Below, piece after piece: positions 1-7,713 of a stretch of 64,000 nucleotides of DNA. Positions within the stretch are counted from its first letter, which is position 1, and every line of letters begins with the position of its first letter. The DNA is taken from NCBI GenBank assembly GCA_027483645.1, contig JAIXUD010000022.1, positions 62,001 to 126,000 on the forward strand. The letters are read 5' to 3'. Under the pieces are notes generated by a model. The model was not told the DNA's origin. It saw only the letters and a list, made by a program, of their open reading frames with translations, and did no database searches. A program made the position numbers and the translations under genes. This stretch comes from Sphingobacteriales bacterium. GTDB lineage: Bacteria > Bacteroidota > Bacteroidia > Chitinophagales > CAIOSU01.

Positions 1-998
1 TGAAAAATAATGTCCTGTTTTGGTAAGAAGTAGCCATATCTTATTTGTGCAATAGTAGCATGGGTTTGGCTTTTGGAATCTATGATCGGCAACTTAGATT
101 TATAGTAGATTTCATCGAATTTATAAGTGCTTTCAAAGTATAGTATATGCCTGCTGGGTTTAAGCAAATTTCTAGTTTCAAGTTTTACCAAGCCAAGCCA
201 ATCCGATTGGTTTTGAAAGCTGTTTGCACTTAACATTGTTGGAGGAATCTGCCGATCCGTTTTAGAAACAAAAGACATTATGTTAAAATGTTTGCTGTAC
301 AATTCCGCAATTGCAGCATACTGGACAAAATTGGCATATTGTTGTTTCTGGATTGGTTCACCAAACAGAGTAGTGTTCCTAAATTCAAAATCATTGCGGG
401 CTCTTCTATATAGAAAACCAATTTTACCGGTTAGCTTGTCTGTTCTTGCACTTAGTTTTAATGCAGTATTGTGCGTTCCAAAGCTTCCAACTTCATACCA
501 TGCCAATCCAGATAATCCTTTCGGAGGGGGTATCGGAATGCTGCCAACATTAATCGCTCCGCCAAAACTACCACTGCCAGCTTGTATTGTGTTCCCACCC
601 AGAGAAACTGATGCCCCATCAAAAGCACCCATAGGCAGGTTCGTTAAATCAATAGTACCATTCATGCCCGAATTCATTGGAATGCCATTCCAAAAAACCT
701 TGGTTTGTGAAGCACCCATACCCCGAAGTCCTGTAGTGGCTAATGCCCCAGGTCCATATGATTTGATATATACGCCTGTGTTTTCTTGAAGTAAATTTCC
801 TAACGAACTAGATTGGTAGTAGACCTTATCCGTTGAATCAATAATTTGGATGTTAAAAGGATTACGAAACACTATCAGCTTAACACTATTAGAACTCACC
901 TCCACTGTATCAATCCGTTGAATGCTATCCAACGGCACCTGCCCGAACGCGGTAGTGCAGCACAACATCAATATGATATGGAGCCAAGCGATTCTCAT
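1..998 (-). CDS. btuB: BtuB-like TonB-dependent outer membrane receptor, partial (C-terminus beyond window)
   Basis: About 332 N-terminal residues are visible. An ATG at 998 opens a signal peptide (MRIAWLHIILMLCC then TAFGQ) followed by a TonB plug domain: LGNLLQENTGVYIKSYGPG, the LRGMGASQTKVFWNGIP segment, and a glycine-rich GGN..QAGSGSFGGAINV stretch, then the first barrel strands. This arrangement is typical of the cobalamin receptors of Bacteroidota. The start overlaps the stop of the preceding gene as ATGA (995-998), so the two are translationally coupled. It is the fourth gene downstream of a cobalamin riboswitch, which supports B12 as substrate; the sequence alone only proves a TonB receptor. 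Confidence 0.85.
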   Translation of the reverse strand, partial: MRIAWLHIILMLCCTTAFGQVPLDSIQRIDTVEVSSNSVKLIVFRNPFNIQIIDSTDKVYYQSSSLGNLLQENTGVYIKSYGPGALATTGLRGMGASQTKVFWNGIPMNSGMNGTIDLTNLPMGAFDGASVSLGGNTIQAGSGSFGGAINVGSIPIPPPKGLSGLAWYEVGSFGTHNTALKLSARTDKLTGKIGFLYRRARNDFEFRNTTLFGEPIQKQQYANFVQYAAIAELYSKHFNIMSFVSKTDRQIPPTMLSANSFQNQSDWLGLVKLETRNLLKPSRHILYFESTYKFDEIYYKSKLPIIDSKSQTHATIAQIRYGYFLPKQDIIF

Positions 999-1369
999 TC
1001 AGCCACTATAATCTTTTGGGTAAATGTGCCTTCCACAGTGCGCAAGATACCGATGCATAAACCCAAGTTGGTAACGGGTATAGGTAACTGCTGCGCAGGG
1101 GTTTCAAAGGTTTGGGTGTAAATGATTCGACCTGTTAAATCCACCAGCGTAAACTCACCCGCAACAGGGCTGGTGAGGTAGATGTTTTCGCCAGCTTTGG
1201 CTAGAGATGGGTAGATGTAGTAGCCTTCGTTTGTAGTTAATTCGTTTACGGTTACTTGGCGCAATTGCAACTCGCCCAGCGCATGGCCATCGCCGGGGCC
1301 GCCGGTGTAAGCGGTTTGGGCGGTTGCCAAATAGGAAATGTGAAATAGGAGATAGGAAATCACAAACAC
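995..1369 (-). CDS. Short secreted protein with T9SS type A sorting domain
   Basis: The open frame extends up to 1693, but its first 108 residues are the translation of a dispersed repeat (1385-1651). I place the start at GTG 1369 (or GTG 1363), giving about 124 residues: a signal peptide ending LATAQ, a short mature part with a GGPGDG motif, and a C-terminal sorting domain of about 75 residues (YYIYPS..., GEFTLVDLTGRIIY, ending FTQKIIVAE). The mature part is so short that the protein is little more than a secretion tag plus the GGxGDG motif. It is coupled to the downstream TonB receptor by an ATGA overlap. Function unknown; a surface accessory role in cobalamin uptake is inference from position only. 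Confidence 0.7.
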   Translation of the reverse strand: MFVISYLLFHISYLATAQTAYTGGPGDGHALGELQLRQVTVNELTTNEGYYIYPSLAKAGENIYLTSPVAGEFTLVDLTGRIIYTQTFETPAQQLPIPVTNLGLCIGILRTVEGTFTQKIIVAE

Positions 1370-1384
1370 CTTTCCAAGATACCT

Positions 1385-1651
1385 GTCATTGCGAGGAATG
1401 AAACGTAGCTTTTCGCGAAGTTGAATGACGAAGCAATCCCATGCTTGGCGGTGTGAATTAGTTGATTTGGCGGTTGTTGGTGGGTTGTGCTCCTTGACAG
1501 AGGATGATTGCCAAGGCAGTAATCCCCTGAGTTGAGAGGTGAAACGAACCAACCGCAATGGTTGGCGCACATCATGCTTCGTAGCAGGGGATTGCCGCGG
1601 GGCATTATAGCTAAGTAGGGACTGCAACATTAAGTAGCCCCTCGCAATGAC
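1385..1651. repeat. MITE-like element with GTCATTGCGAG termini (copy 1)
   Basis: The stretch begins GTCATTGCGAGGAATGAAAC and ends CTCGCAATGAC, so its ends are inverted copies. The first ~55 bp resemble, in inverse orientation, the right end of the element at 3238-3428 (shared ATAGCTTTTCGCGAAGT-like and GAAGCAA motifs). No transposase is encoded. It fills most of the gap between the SUMF1-like gene and the short T9SS gene, and on the minus strand it is open in the frame of the latter, which makes that gene look longer than it is. Confidence 0.75.
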
Positions 1652-1729
1652 GGCGTTAGTTAATGCTTTGGTTATTGGTTTATCCTTTCGCATTTTACGT
1701 TTTCATATTTCTCATTACATATCCCATAT

Positions 1730-3217
1730 TCACCTTACCCCTCTCCCCCCGCCAGTATTCCTCCTACCAGTAGGTACCAACCCTATATAAAATCTATCAC
1801 TCACCGCAAGGTCTCTAAAATCGGGTAGGATGCCGCTGTTCCAGCCGCCGCCGCGGTGGCCGGCGCCTAGGGCATCGGTAGCTGGCCAAGTATTGGTATT
1901 TGCATTGCCGTCGGTGGTAAGGTTGCCGTCGCCGGTGGCGCCGTTATAGTTTAATCCTGTAGTGTTGGTGGTGGTTATTACCAGCTCCCAAAGGTTGCCG
2001 CTTAGTTCTAGTGCACCGTAGTAGCCAGCACCGATGGTGAGGCGCGTGCTGGTGTCGTTACCAGCAAAGCCACAACGCAATGCACCCTGCACGCCTGCAT
2101 ACCCGTGGCTGGCCAAGCCATAGCCCGTAGACACGGCATCGGTTACGGTTTCGTTATCCAAGCCATCATGGGCCAGCGTGTTGGCATCAACTATCAAGGG
2201 GGTGCCCCAAGCAAACTCCCCGGCTACGGGCGGTGCCGGGCCGCGGGCGGCTTTTTCAAATTCCAGTTCCGTCATCGGGCGCAGTGCCGCCCAGTCGAGC
2301 CAAGCGGCCACATCGTTCCAGTTCAAGAAGTTGCAGGCACGGGCTTGGCCGTCGTCGGTGCTGTTGGGCGGGTTGGTAGTGTTGGCATCGCAAATATACA
2401 CCGCCGGGGTAAACCCATTGGCCGATTTACCGATGCGGATGCCATTACGGTTCGCATTGAAGTTAGCCAGTGCCAAAGTACCTACTGCAGCCATTGGCGC
2501 GGCGGCGGTACGGGTAGTTTGTTGGGCAACACTCAAGCAATTCAAAAAGTCTACATACTGCTCTTGGCTTATCTCATACTTCATGCAATAGAAACCACCA
2601 TACCCTTTCGGGAAAGCCGCAGGTATATTGCCTGCAGGCGGCTCTTCATTGGTGTTACTTAGTTGGGTAGGGCCAGTGCCAATGATTAGCTCATTTTCGC
2701 TGGTAATCAATAATGGCCCCCGGTCATTGCCTCTACCTAGCGCATCGAAGCTGGTACTATCGCCCAGCGCAAACGGACTTTCGGGCACATATACCATCTC
2801 CACCCCAAGAACCTTGATGGCACAAGCGTCAGCGGGCAAGGGGTTTTGCAGCTTTAGCGTAACGGTGGTGGTGCTTACATTCCCGGCTTGCGCATCGCCA
2901 CGGCGGATAAACACCCCCTTTCCATCCGCTACGGCTTCTATGGCCAAAGGCTGACCAATGGTGTGGTCGATTACTTGGCTACTTACATCGGCATGGCCCC
3001 AGGTGTGGGCGGGGTAGTGCACCTTTACAAACACCCATACCGCATCGTGGTTGTAAGGTTCGGCCACACTATCCAAGTCCCAAGCATTATCCCAAGCAAT
3101 GTCAAACTGTATGGTTTGGTAGTCTACTAGTTGCAGGTTGGTTATGCGCACATTGTTGGCTAGTGCCGCCAATGGCAGCACTAGCAACAATGTGAGTATG
3201 TGGAGGAGTATTTTCAT
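1730..3217 (-). CDS. Secreted SUMF1/formylglycine-generating-enzyme-fold protein
   Basis: 495 residues. Residues 1-20 form a signal peptide (ending AALA). Residues ~21-150 are a beta-rich N-terminal region with DIAWDNAW and VWVFVKVHY segments. From ~185 to the end lies a SUMF1-like domain: YCMKYEISQEQYVDFLN, CNFLNWNDVAAWLDWAALR, RPMTELEFEKAARG, ALELSGNLWE, GHRGGGWNS. The end reads RRNTGGGRGVR, where active FGE enzymes normally carry a GFRC-type segment; I see no equivalent cysteine, so catalytic FGE activity is unlikely. It sits between the BtuG-like gene (227 bp upstream, a MITE-like repeat) and the short T9SS gene. Substrate and role are unknown. Confidence 0.85.
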   Translation of the reverse strand: MKILLHILTLLLVLPLAALANNVRITNLQLVDYQTIQFDIAWDNAWDLDSVAEPYNHDAVWVFVKVHYPAHTWGHADVSSQVIDHTIGQPLAIEAVADGKGVFIRRGDAQAGNVSTTTVTLKLQNPLPADACAIKVLGVEMVYVPESPFALGDSTSFDALGRGNDRGPLLITSENELIIGTGPTQLSNTNEEPPAGNIPAAFPKGYGGFYCMKYEISQEQYVDFLNCLSVAQQTTRTAAAPMAAVGTLALANFNANRNGIRIGKSANGFTPAVYICDANTTNPPNSTDDGQARACNFLNWNDVAAWLDWAALRPMTELEFEKAARGPAPPVAGEFAWGTPLIVDANTLAHDGLDNETVTDAVSTGYGLASHGYAGVQGALRCGFAGNDTSTRLTIGAGYYGALELSGNLWELVITTTNTTGLNYNGATGDGNLTTDGNANTNTWPATDALGAGHRGGGWNSGILPDFRDLAVSDRFYIGLVPTGRRNTGGGRGVR

Positions 3218-3237
3218 AGAGACTAATTAAAAACGAC

Positions 3238-3428
3238 CGTCATTGCGAGGAGAGACTTTGCGAAGCATAGGACCGCCGAAGCAATCCCTTGCAATGAAAA
3301 ATAATGTACGATGACTATTGAACCAATCACACAACACCGATAGCATAGGGATTACTGCCAGGGCAGTGAGAAGAGTTGCTTCGTTATTCCACTTCGCGAA
3401 AAGCTATGTTCCATTCCTCGCAATGACG
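3238..3428. repeat. MITE-like element with CGTCATTGCGAGGA termini (copy 2)
   Basis: Perfect 14-bp terminal inverted repeats, CGTCATTGCGAGGA at 3238 and TCCTCGCAATGACG ending at 3428. Inner parts of both ends are also loosely palindromic. It is a relative of the element at 1385-1651 and occupies nearly the whole gap between the SUMF1-like and BtuG-like genes. No coding capacity. Confidence 0.8.
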
Positions 3429-3444
3429 TTCAATTTTCAAGTTC

Positions 3445-4719
3445 CTACTGCTTCACCACCTTCTGCGTAAACCTACCATCAGCACTTTGCAATAGGTATA
3501 GGCCAGGTGCCAAGGTGCTTACGTCCATAGTGGTTAGCATTCCCGCTTCAACGGTTATGGTTTGCAACGTTCGGCCAGTTAAGTCTCTTATCATCATCGT
3601 TTGGGCGCTGCTACCGGTATGGCGTATGCTTAATAGGTAGTTAACTGGGTTTGGGTATACGCTCACCTGTTGGGTCGCTACTTCGTTTACACCTACGGTT
3701 ACTTCATATAATAGCTTGATGGCTTCTGGCGCGTAGCCTACCAAAAAGGTATCTATAGCACTGCCCGTCCTATCAAACACAATACCACGGGTATAGGTGG
3801 TATAATCGGTTTGGCTTACATAAAAGTTGCCGCTGATGGTATCGTAGGCAAATGCGGTAACTAAGGTGTCAACTATACTAGTATCAATAAAGGTGAGGTT
3901 GAAAAGGTTAAAGCTGGCAATTTTATCATTGAAAACGCCAAACAAGGTATCATCCACTATTTGCAGCAAGGTACCATAACCGCCCTGCACATCCGCAGGA
4001 ATGGGGGATTGTTGCAAGTTGCCGTTTGATGGGGTATACAGCGTAACTACATCAGTTGCACCACCTACACCTAATACGGCATCTTTAAAATAAAACAAAC
4101 GGCCAATGTCCGAAACGTTATCGCCCAGCGCGGTGCCCGCAAATGTACCTGTAGGCAAGTGTACCTTGGCAAGGTAGCCGGCAGAGTCGCTAAAGTTAAC
4201 ATCATCGTAGTTTTGCGATAGATAGGCCGTGTCGCCCACTATTACAATACCTTTTACACCACGCTCAATTTGTGGCACTACATAGTCCAGCGTTAAGTCG
4301 GTTTTGTCAAACACGTATAGGTTGCTGTCTGCTTGGCCATACCAGTTGCCCACCAGTAGTTGGTTTTGGTAGAGCGCCATGGTGTAGGTGCTAGCGCCTG
4401 GGAAGCCAGCCTTGGCAACCTGGCTAAAATCGCTCAGGCGAATTTTTACCAGCGAATCTTCAGCGGCTATGTAGGCAAAATCGCCTTCTATTAACAGGTC
4501 TTGTATGCTTTGGCTGTGGATGGTATCGCTAATGCGGGTAGTGGACAATATTGGGTTGTAGCCAATAAGCGTAATGTCTTCTTGCGGGTTGCCGTATTGG
4601 CCGCCATTAAGTATCAGCACCTCTTTGAGGTAAGGCTTGGTAGTTTGCGCCGTTGCGAAATTGGTCCACAACACAGCTGCCAGCAGTACAAGGGTTAGTT
4701 TGAGATGTTTGGATCCCAT
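3445..4719 (-). CDS. BtuG-like surface beta-propeller with T9SS type A sorting domain
   Basis: 424 residues from ATG 4719; the frame runs further upstream but only by reading into the riboswitch. A signal peptide ends NFATAQ. Residues ~30-340 hold repeated blade-like segments (for example YIAAEDSLVKIRLSDFSQV, LLVGNWYGQADSNLYVFDK, AYLSQNYDD, GYLAKVHLPTG, LFGVFNDKIASFNL), as in YncE/DUF5074-type propellers. Residues ~354-424 are a sorting domain (VYPNPVNYLLSI ... GLYLLQSADGRFTQKVVKQ). It is the first gene after a cobalamin riboswitch. In Bacteroides, BtuG is a propeller lipoprotein that binds B12 with very high affinity on BtuB; here the surface anchor would be supplied by T9SS instead of a lipid. 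The B12-binding role is inference from fold and riboswitch. Confidence 0.75.
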   Translation of the reverse strand: MGSKHLKLTLVLLAAVLWTNFATAQTTKPYLKEVLILNGGQYGNPQEDITLIGYNPILSTTRISDTIHSQSIQDLLIEGDFAYIAAEDSLVKIRLSDFSQVAKAGFPGASTYTMALYQNQLLVGNWYGQADSNLYVFDKTDLTLDYVVPQIERGVKGIVIVGDTAYLSQNYDDVNFSDSAGYLAKVHLPTGTFAGTALGDNVSDIGRLFYFKDAVLGVGGATDVVTLYTPSNGNLQQSPIPADVQGGYGTLLQIVDDTLFGVFNDKIASFNLFNLTFIDTSIVDTLVTAFAYDTISGNFYVSQTDYTTYTRGIVFDRTGSAIDTFLVGYAPEAIKLLYEVTVGVNEVATQQVSVYPNPVNYLLSIRHTGSSAQTMMIRDLTGRTLQTITVEAGMLTTMDVSTLAPGLYLLQSADGRFTQKVVKQ

Positions 4720-4801
4720 TGCTTTTAAATTTTTGAGGTTAAAAGAATGGGGAGTATTAAATACTGGAATAGAACACCCAGGTAGACAGGGGGCCGCTAC
4801 T

Positions 4802-4827
4802 CCGGGCCCTTCTCCCCGAGGGCCCGG
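4802..4827 (-). promoter_or_regulatory. GC-rich hairpin downstream of the riboswitch aptamer (possible expression platform)
   Basis: Arms CCGGGCCC (4802-4809) and GGGCCCGG (4820-4827) with a 10-nt loop lie 7 nt beyond the aptamer and about 80 nt before the ATG at 4719. There is no following T-run, so it is not an intrinsic terminator; a role in translational or pseudoknot control is inference. Confidence 0.45.
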
Positions 4828-4833
4828 GAATAA

Positions 4834-5043
4834 GATGTGGCATAGGCAGGTCTTCTGGCTCGTTCTGCCTTGGCCGCCTTCCCATCGCGCTTTGAAACGC
4901 AAAAGTGGCATATTGGCCAAGGTGTATGGTTGGTTTTTGTCTAGAATATTACCAACCAAATGAACTTACAGCAACGGGGATTGCTCCGGATTTGCACCGG
5001 ATTCCCTATTAAGTCTCGCTGGAGGCGAAACACCTATAACATC
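4834..5043 (-). promoter_or_regulatory. Cobalamin (vitamin B12) riboswitch aptamer
   Basis: On the minus strand the 5' side reads TATAGGTG..., then TTAATAGGGAATCCGGTGCA, AATCCGGAGC, CCCCGTTGCTGTAAG, and near the 3' end the B12 box AGCCAGAAGACCTGCC (4860-4845). A terminal P1 helix can form between GATGT (5043-5039) and ACATC (4838-4834). These are the conserved blocks of cobalamin riboswitches. It lies 115 nt upstream of the BtuG-like gene and would repress the operon when adenosyl- or other cobalamin is bound. Confidence 0.95.
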
Positions 5044-5132
5044 GTAATCCGAGGGTAAAGATAGAAAAAATAGTAACGAGTTAGGTACTTCGATTACGCT
5101 GTCAATGACATAAATAGCGTTGTGAAAAATGT

Positions 5133-5230
5133 AACCACTAAGAACACTAAGAAAAAAAGGCACTATGTTCACTAAGTACATAATACGGGCTTTGTGTTCT
5201 TTGTGATTTCCTTTGTGCACTTTGTGGTTA
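5133..5230. repeat. Dispersed inverted repeat, AACCAC...GTGGTT family (copy 1)
   Basis: Starts AACCACTAAGAACACTAAG and ends CCTTTGTGCACTTTGTGGTT, so the two ends pair. A second copy with about 90% identity by eye lies at 61671-61767, including the shared central TACGGGCTT(T/C)GTGTTCTTTG. An open frame of 94 codons here on the minus strand (4966-5250) is only the repeat plus the riboswitch read through. Confidence 0.8.
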
Positions 5231-5319
5231 AAAAGCACACTTGAACACAAGGAAAATGGAGAAACGAATTTTTATACAGCAAAAACCATGGTCCATCGTC
5301 CTTGGTCCATCGTCCAAAT

Positions 5320-6030
5320 TTATCCCTCGAAGTGCAGAGAGAAAGTAAGCGTACGAGAGAAAAGCTTATCGATGTTACCCGAATAAATAAGGTCTGGGTT
5401 GCGGGCGTGGAGGTTCATTACGCCTTGCGAGAACTTAATTTCGGGGCTGAAAATAAACAGCGGGAAGAAAATCTGTATGCCGAGGCCGTACTCAATAGAA
5501 AGGTCGTTGCGGAATACTTTGATTTGGTCGTCGGCACGGCGAGCTTTGGCGTTCGATGCCAAATCCAAGCTGTACTTCATGCCGGTGAGCACATAGAACT
5601 TCACATCGCGTATAGGCTGTGATTTAAAACGCACCGTTAGTGGAAAATCGAGGATGATGGATTCGATGGTTCGGCTCACCATAGAATCGCGCTGCTGAAA
5701 CTGCAACCGCTTATCGCCAAACACCAAGGCTGGAACAAACCGCAGGTCAAAGTAATCGCCCATGGATAGGTTGCTCACAATACCGAGGTTAAAACCAGGG
5801 CCGCGAGTACTGGTAATCGATTGGATAGTGTCGTTGTATACAAAGCTCTCGTCGTGCACTACCCTAAAGCTCTGCGTGTTGAACCCAAGGCTGATGCCAA
5901 AATAAAGGTTACGGTTGAGGTACCGGGTTTGGTTGCGCTGTGCACTGGCCTCATTCGTGAGCATCAAGAGCAGACACAGGAAAATACTTACTTTACTGAT
6001 ACGAAACGCACTTAATGAAACATGTGGCAT
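5320..6030 (-). CDS. porT: PorT/SprT-like T9SS outer membrane beta-barrel protein
   Basis: 236 residues from ATG 6030. The frame is open to 6078, but the preceding 16 codons lack signal-peptide character and overlap a low-complexity ATATGAAATGACAAATG stretch. A signal peptide ends NEASAQ. The rest is a beta-barrel with alternating strands (LYFGISLGFNTQSFRVV, GPGFNLGIVSNLSMGDYFDLRF, RDVKFYVLTGMKYSLDLAS, LSIEYGLGIQIFFPLFIFSPEIKFSQG) typical of the PorT family, which takes part in type IX secretion and gliding. Position right after ubiE (36-84 bp) is the conserved gene order in many Bacteroidota. Confidence 0.88.
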   Translation of the reverse strand: MPHVSLSAFRISKVSIFLCLLLMLTNEASAQRNQTRYLNRNLYFGISLGFNTQSFRVVHDESFVYNDTIQSITSTRGPGFNLGIVSNLSMGDYFDLRFVPALVFGDKRLQFQQRDSMVSRTIESIILDFPLTVRFKSQPIRDVKFYVLTGMKYSLDLASNAKARRADDQIKVFRNDLSIEYGLGIQIFFPLFIFSPEIKFSQGVMNLHARNPDLIYSGNIDKLFSRTLTFSLHFEG

Positions 6031-6114
6031 CCTCCTAAAGGATGTTTTGTGTTTCTCATTTGTCATTTCATATTTCATATTCAGTCTTGTGTCTTGCGTC
6101 TAAAAATCTTGTGT

Positions 6115-6903
6115 CTACTTAGTGCCGTGATAAATACTGCTAATGCCAAAGCTCAACGGTATTTGCTTGTTGCCACTAAAGCCCGCCTGTTTCAGCAGCT
6201 CTAAAAAAGCATCCCCTTCTGGGAAAGTGCCCACCGACTCTGGCAAATAAGTATATGCCCGGCTATCTTTACTAAACAGCCTCCCTACCACAGGAAGTAC
6301 AAAGTGAAAGTAAAAATAAAACAATTGCTTCACAGGGAAAACTTTCGGTTTGCTAAACTCCAGTACCACCACCGTGCCACCTGGCTTCATTACCCGGTGC
6401 ATCTCGGTTAGGCCTTTTACCGTGTTCTCAAAGTTCCTTACCCCATAAGCAACGGTTATGGCATCAAAAGTATTGTCTTCAAATGGTAATGCTTCGCTAT
6501 CGCCTTTCACCATTGTTATTAGGCCGTCTAATTCGCGCTTCTTTATTTTCACGCGCCCGTAGCTAAGCATTTGCTCGCTTAGGTCAAGCCCCACAATGCG
6601 GTCGGGGTTCAGTTTGCGCAGGGCGATGGCAAAGTCGCCGGTGCCGGTGGCCACATCCAATATCTGCTTAGGTTGTAGTGGGCGAAGCAATTTTACGGCA
6701 CGATTGCGCCATATTTTATCAATGTTTAGCGAGAGTAGGTGGTTCAAGAAATCGTACTGTGGCGCTATGCTGTCAAACATGTCTTCCACTTGGCCTTTCT
6801 TGGTTTTGTCGGCGGCGCCGTACGGGGTTACTTCGCTATGTTGTTTCAATTGGGGTATTTTAAAATTCAGGGCGTATCTTTGGCGGGTAATAAGTAACCT
6901 CAA
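6115..6903 (-). CDS. ubiE: Demethylmenaquinone methyltransferase UbiE/MenG
   Basis: 262 residues, SAM-dependent class I methyltransferase. Visible motifs: QVEDMFDSIAPQYDFLNHLLS near residue 38, motif I ILDVATGTGDFAIAL, GLDLSEQMLSYGRVKIK, ALPFEDNTFDAITVAYGVRNFEN, RVMKPGGTVVVLEFSKP, and YTYLPESVGTFPEG. It catalyses the last C-methylation of menaquinone synthesis. The N-terminal ~20 residues are longer than in most homologues, but no other ATG fits before MFDS. A TAATTTTG -7 box 51 nt upstream fits this start. Followed by porT. Confidence 0.95.
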   Translation of the reverse strand: MRLLITRQRYALNFKIPQLKQHSEVTPYGAADKTKKGQVEDMFDSIAPQYDFLNHLLSLNIDKIWRNRAVKLLRPLQPKQILDVATGTGDFAIALRKLNPDRIVGLDLSEQMLSYGRVKIKKRELDGLITMVKGDSEALPFEDNTFDAITVAYGVRNFENTVKGLTEMHRVMKPGGTVVVLEFSKPKVFPVKQLFYFYFHFVLPVVGRLFSKDSRAYTYLPESVGTFPEGDAFLELLKQAGFSGNKQIPLSFGISSIYHGTK

Positions 6904-6953
6904 AGCACACGAACAGAACGCAAAGGAATTGAATTATGTTCTGCTTCGTGCCA

Positions 6954-6961
6954 CAAAATTA
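6954..6961 (-). promoter_or_regulatory. Probable -7 box (TAATTTTG) for ubiE-porT
   Basis: On the minus strand the sequence reads TAATTTTG, matching the Bacteroidota consensus TAnnTTTG. Transcription would begin near 6947, leaving a leader of about 44 nt before ATG 6903. It lies in the 62-bp divergent gap with engB. Confidence 0.55.
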
Positions 6962-6965
6962 ACCA

Positions 6966-7700
6966 ATGATAATCAAATCGGCGAACTTCGTAGGTAGCTT
7001 CCCCCGTATGGACATGTGCCCAGAGAGCGAACTCCCTGAGTTTGCCTTCATCGGCCGCTCCAATGTGGGCAAAAGCACGCTCATCAACCTGCTTACCAAT
7101 CGCAATAAACTGGCCAAGGTTTCGCAAACGCCGGGCAAAACGCAGTTAATCAACTTCTTCCTCATCAACGAATTTTGGCACTTGGTGGATTTGCCGGGCT
7201 ATGGCTATGCCAAAAGCAGCAAAAGCAATCGCGCCAGTTGGGGAACCATGATACGCAAGTACCTGAGCGCCCGAGAAAACCTGAAGTGCACCTTTGTTTT
7301 GATTGACAGCCGCCTGCCGCCACAAAGGATTGATTTGGAGTTCCTAAATTGGATGGGACAGGAGGGTTTGCCATTTGTATTGGTATTTACCAAAGCCGAC
7401 AAAAATAGCACCAAAATAGTGCAGCAAAACGTTGCCACATTTAGGGAAACCATGCTAAAAACGTGGGAGGAAATACCGCAAAATTTTATAACCAGCTCTA
7501 CACAGCGTACAGGCCACCAGGAGATTTTAAACTTTATTGGCGAAATAGTGATTACCACTGCCGAAGAGCTTGCTCTTTGGAAAGCCCAAGTGGCCGAAGA
7601 AGCCAAGAATGCCCCCTACGTACCCGAAGGCGAGGATGAGCCCGATGATGTGGAAGTAGAAGGGGATTATGATGAGGAAGAAGACGAAGAGGAGCAATAA
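6966..7700 (+). CDS. engB: Ribosome biogenesis GTPase EngB (YihA/YsxC)
   Basis: 244 residues. G1 GRSNVGKST at 30-38, switch II DLPGYG at 75-80, G4 TKAD at 142-145, G5 region SSTQRTG. EngB binds GTP and assists assembly of the large ribosomal subunit. The core ends near residue 205; after that comes a strongly acidic tail (residues ~212-244, runs of E and D ending DEEEDEEEQ) that most EngB proteins lack. Start ATG 6966 places the G domain at the usual distance. Confidence 0.95.
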   Translation: MIIKSANFVGSFPRMDMCPESELPEFAFIGRSNVGKSTLINLLTNRNKLAKVSQTPGKTQLINFFLINEFWHLVDLPGYGYAKSSKSNRASWGTMIRKYLSARENLKCTFVLIDSRLPPQRIDLEFLNWMGQEGLPFVLVFTKADKNSTKIVQQNVATFRETMLKTWEEIPQNFITSSTQRTGHQEILNFIGEIVITTAEELALWKAQVAEEAKNAPYVPEGEDEPDDVEVEGDYDEEEDEEEQ

Positions 7701-7713
7701 ACCGCCCACTTAA

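Noticed and set aside
280-789. 170-codon open frame on the plus strand
   Set aside because: It is antisense to the TonB plug and barrel of the BtuB-like receptor, which has a signal peptide and conserved motifs on the minus strand.
2105-3130. Several plus-strand open frames over the SUMF1-like gene
   Set aside because: All run antisense to a gene with clear family motifs; they arise from its GC-rich codons.
4966-5250. 94-codon minus-strand frame
   Set aside because: It reads through the AACCAC...GTGGTT repeat and the 5' half of the cobalamin riboswitch.
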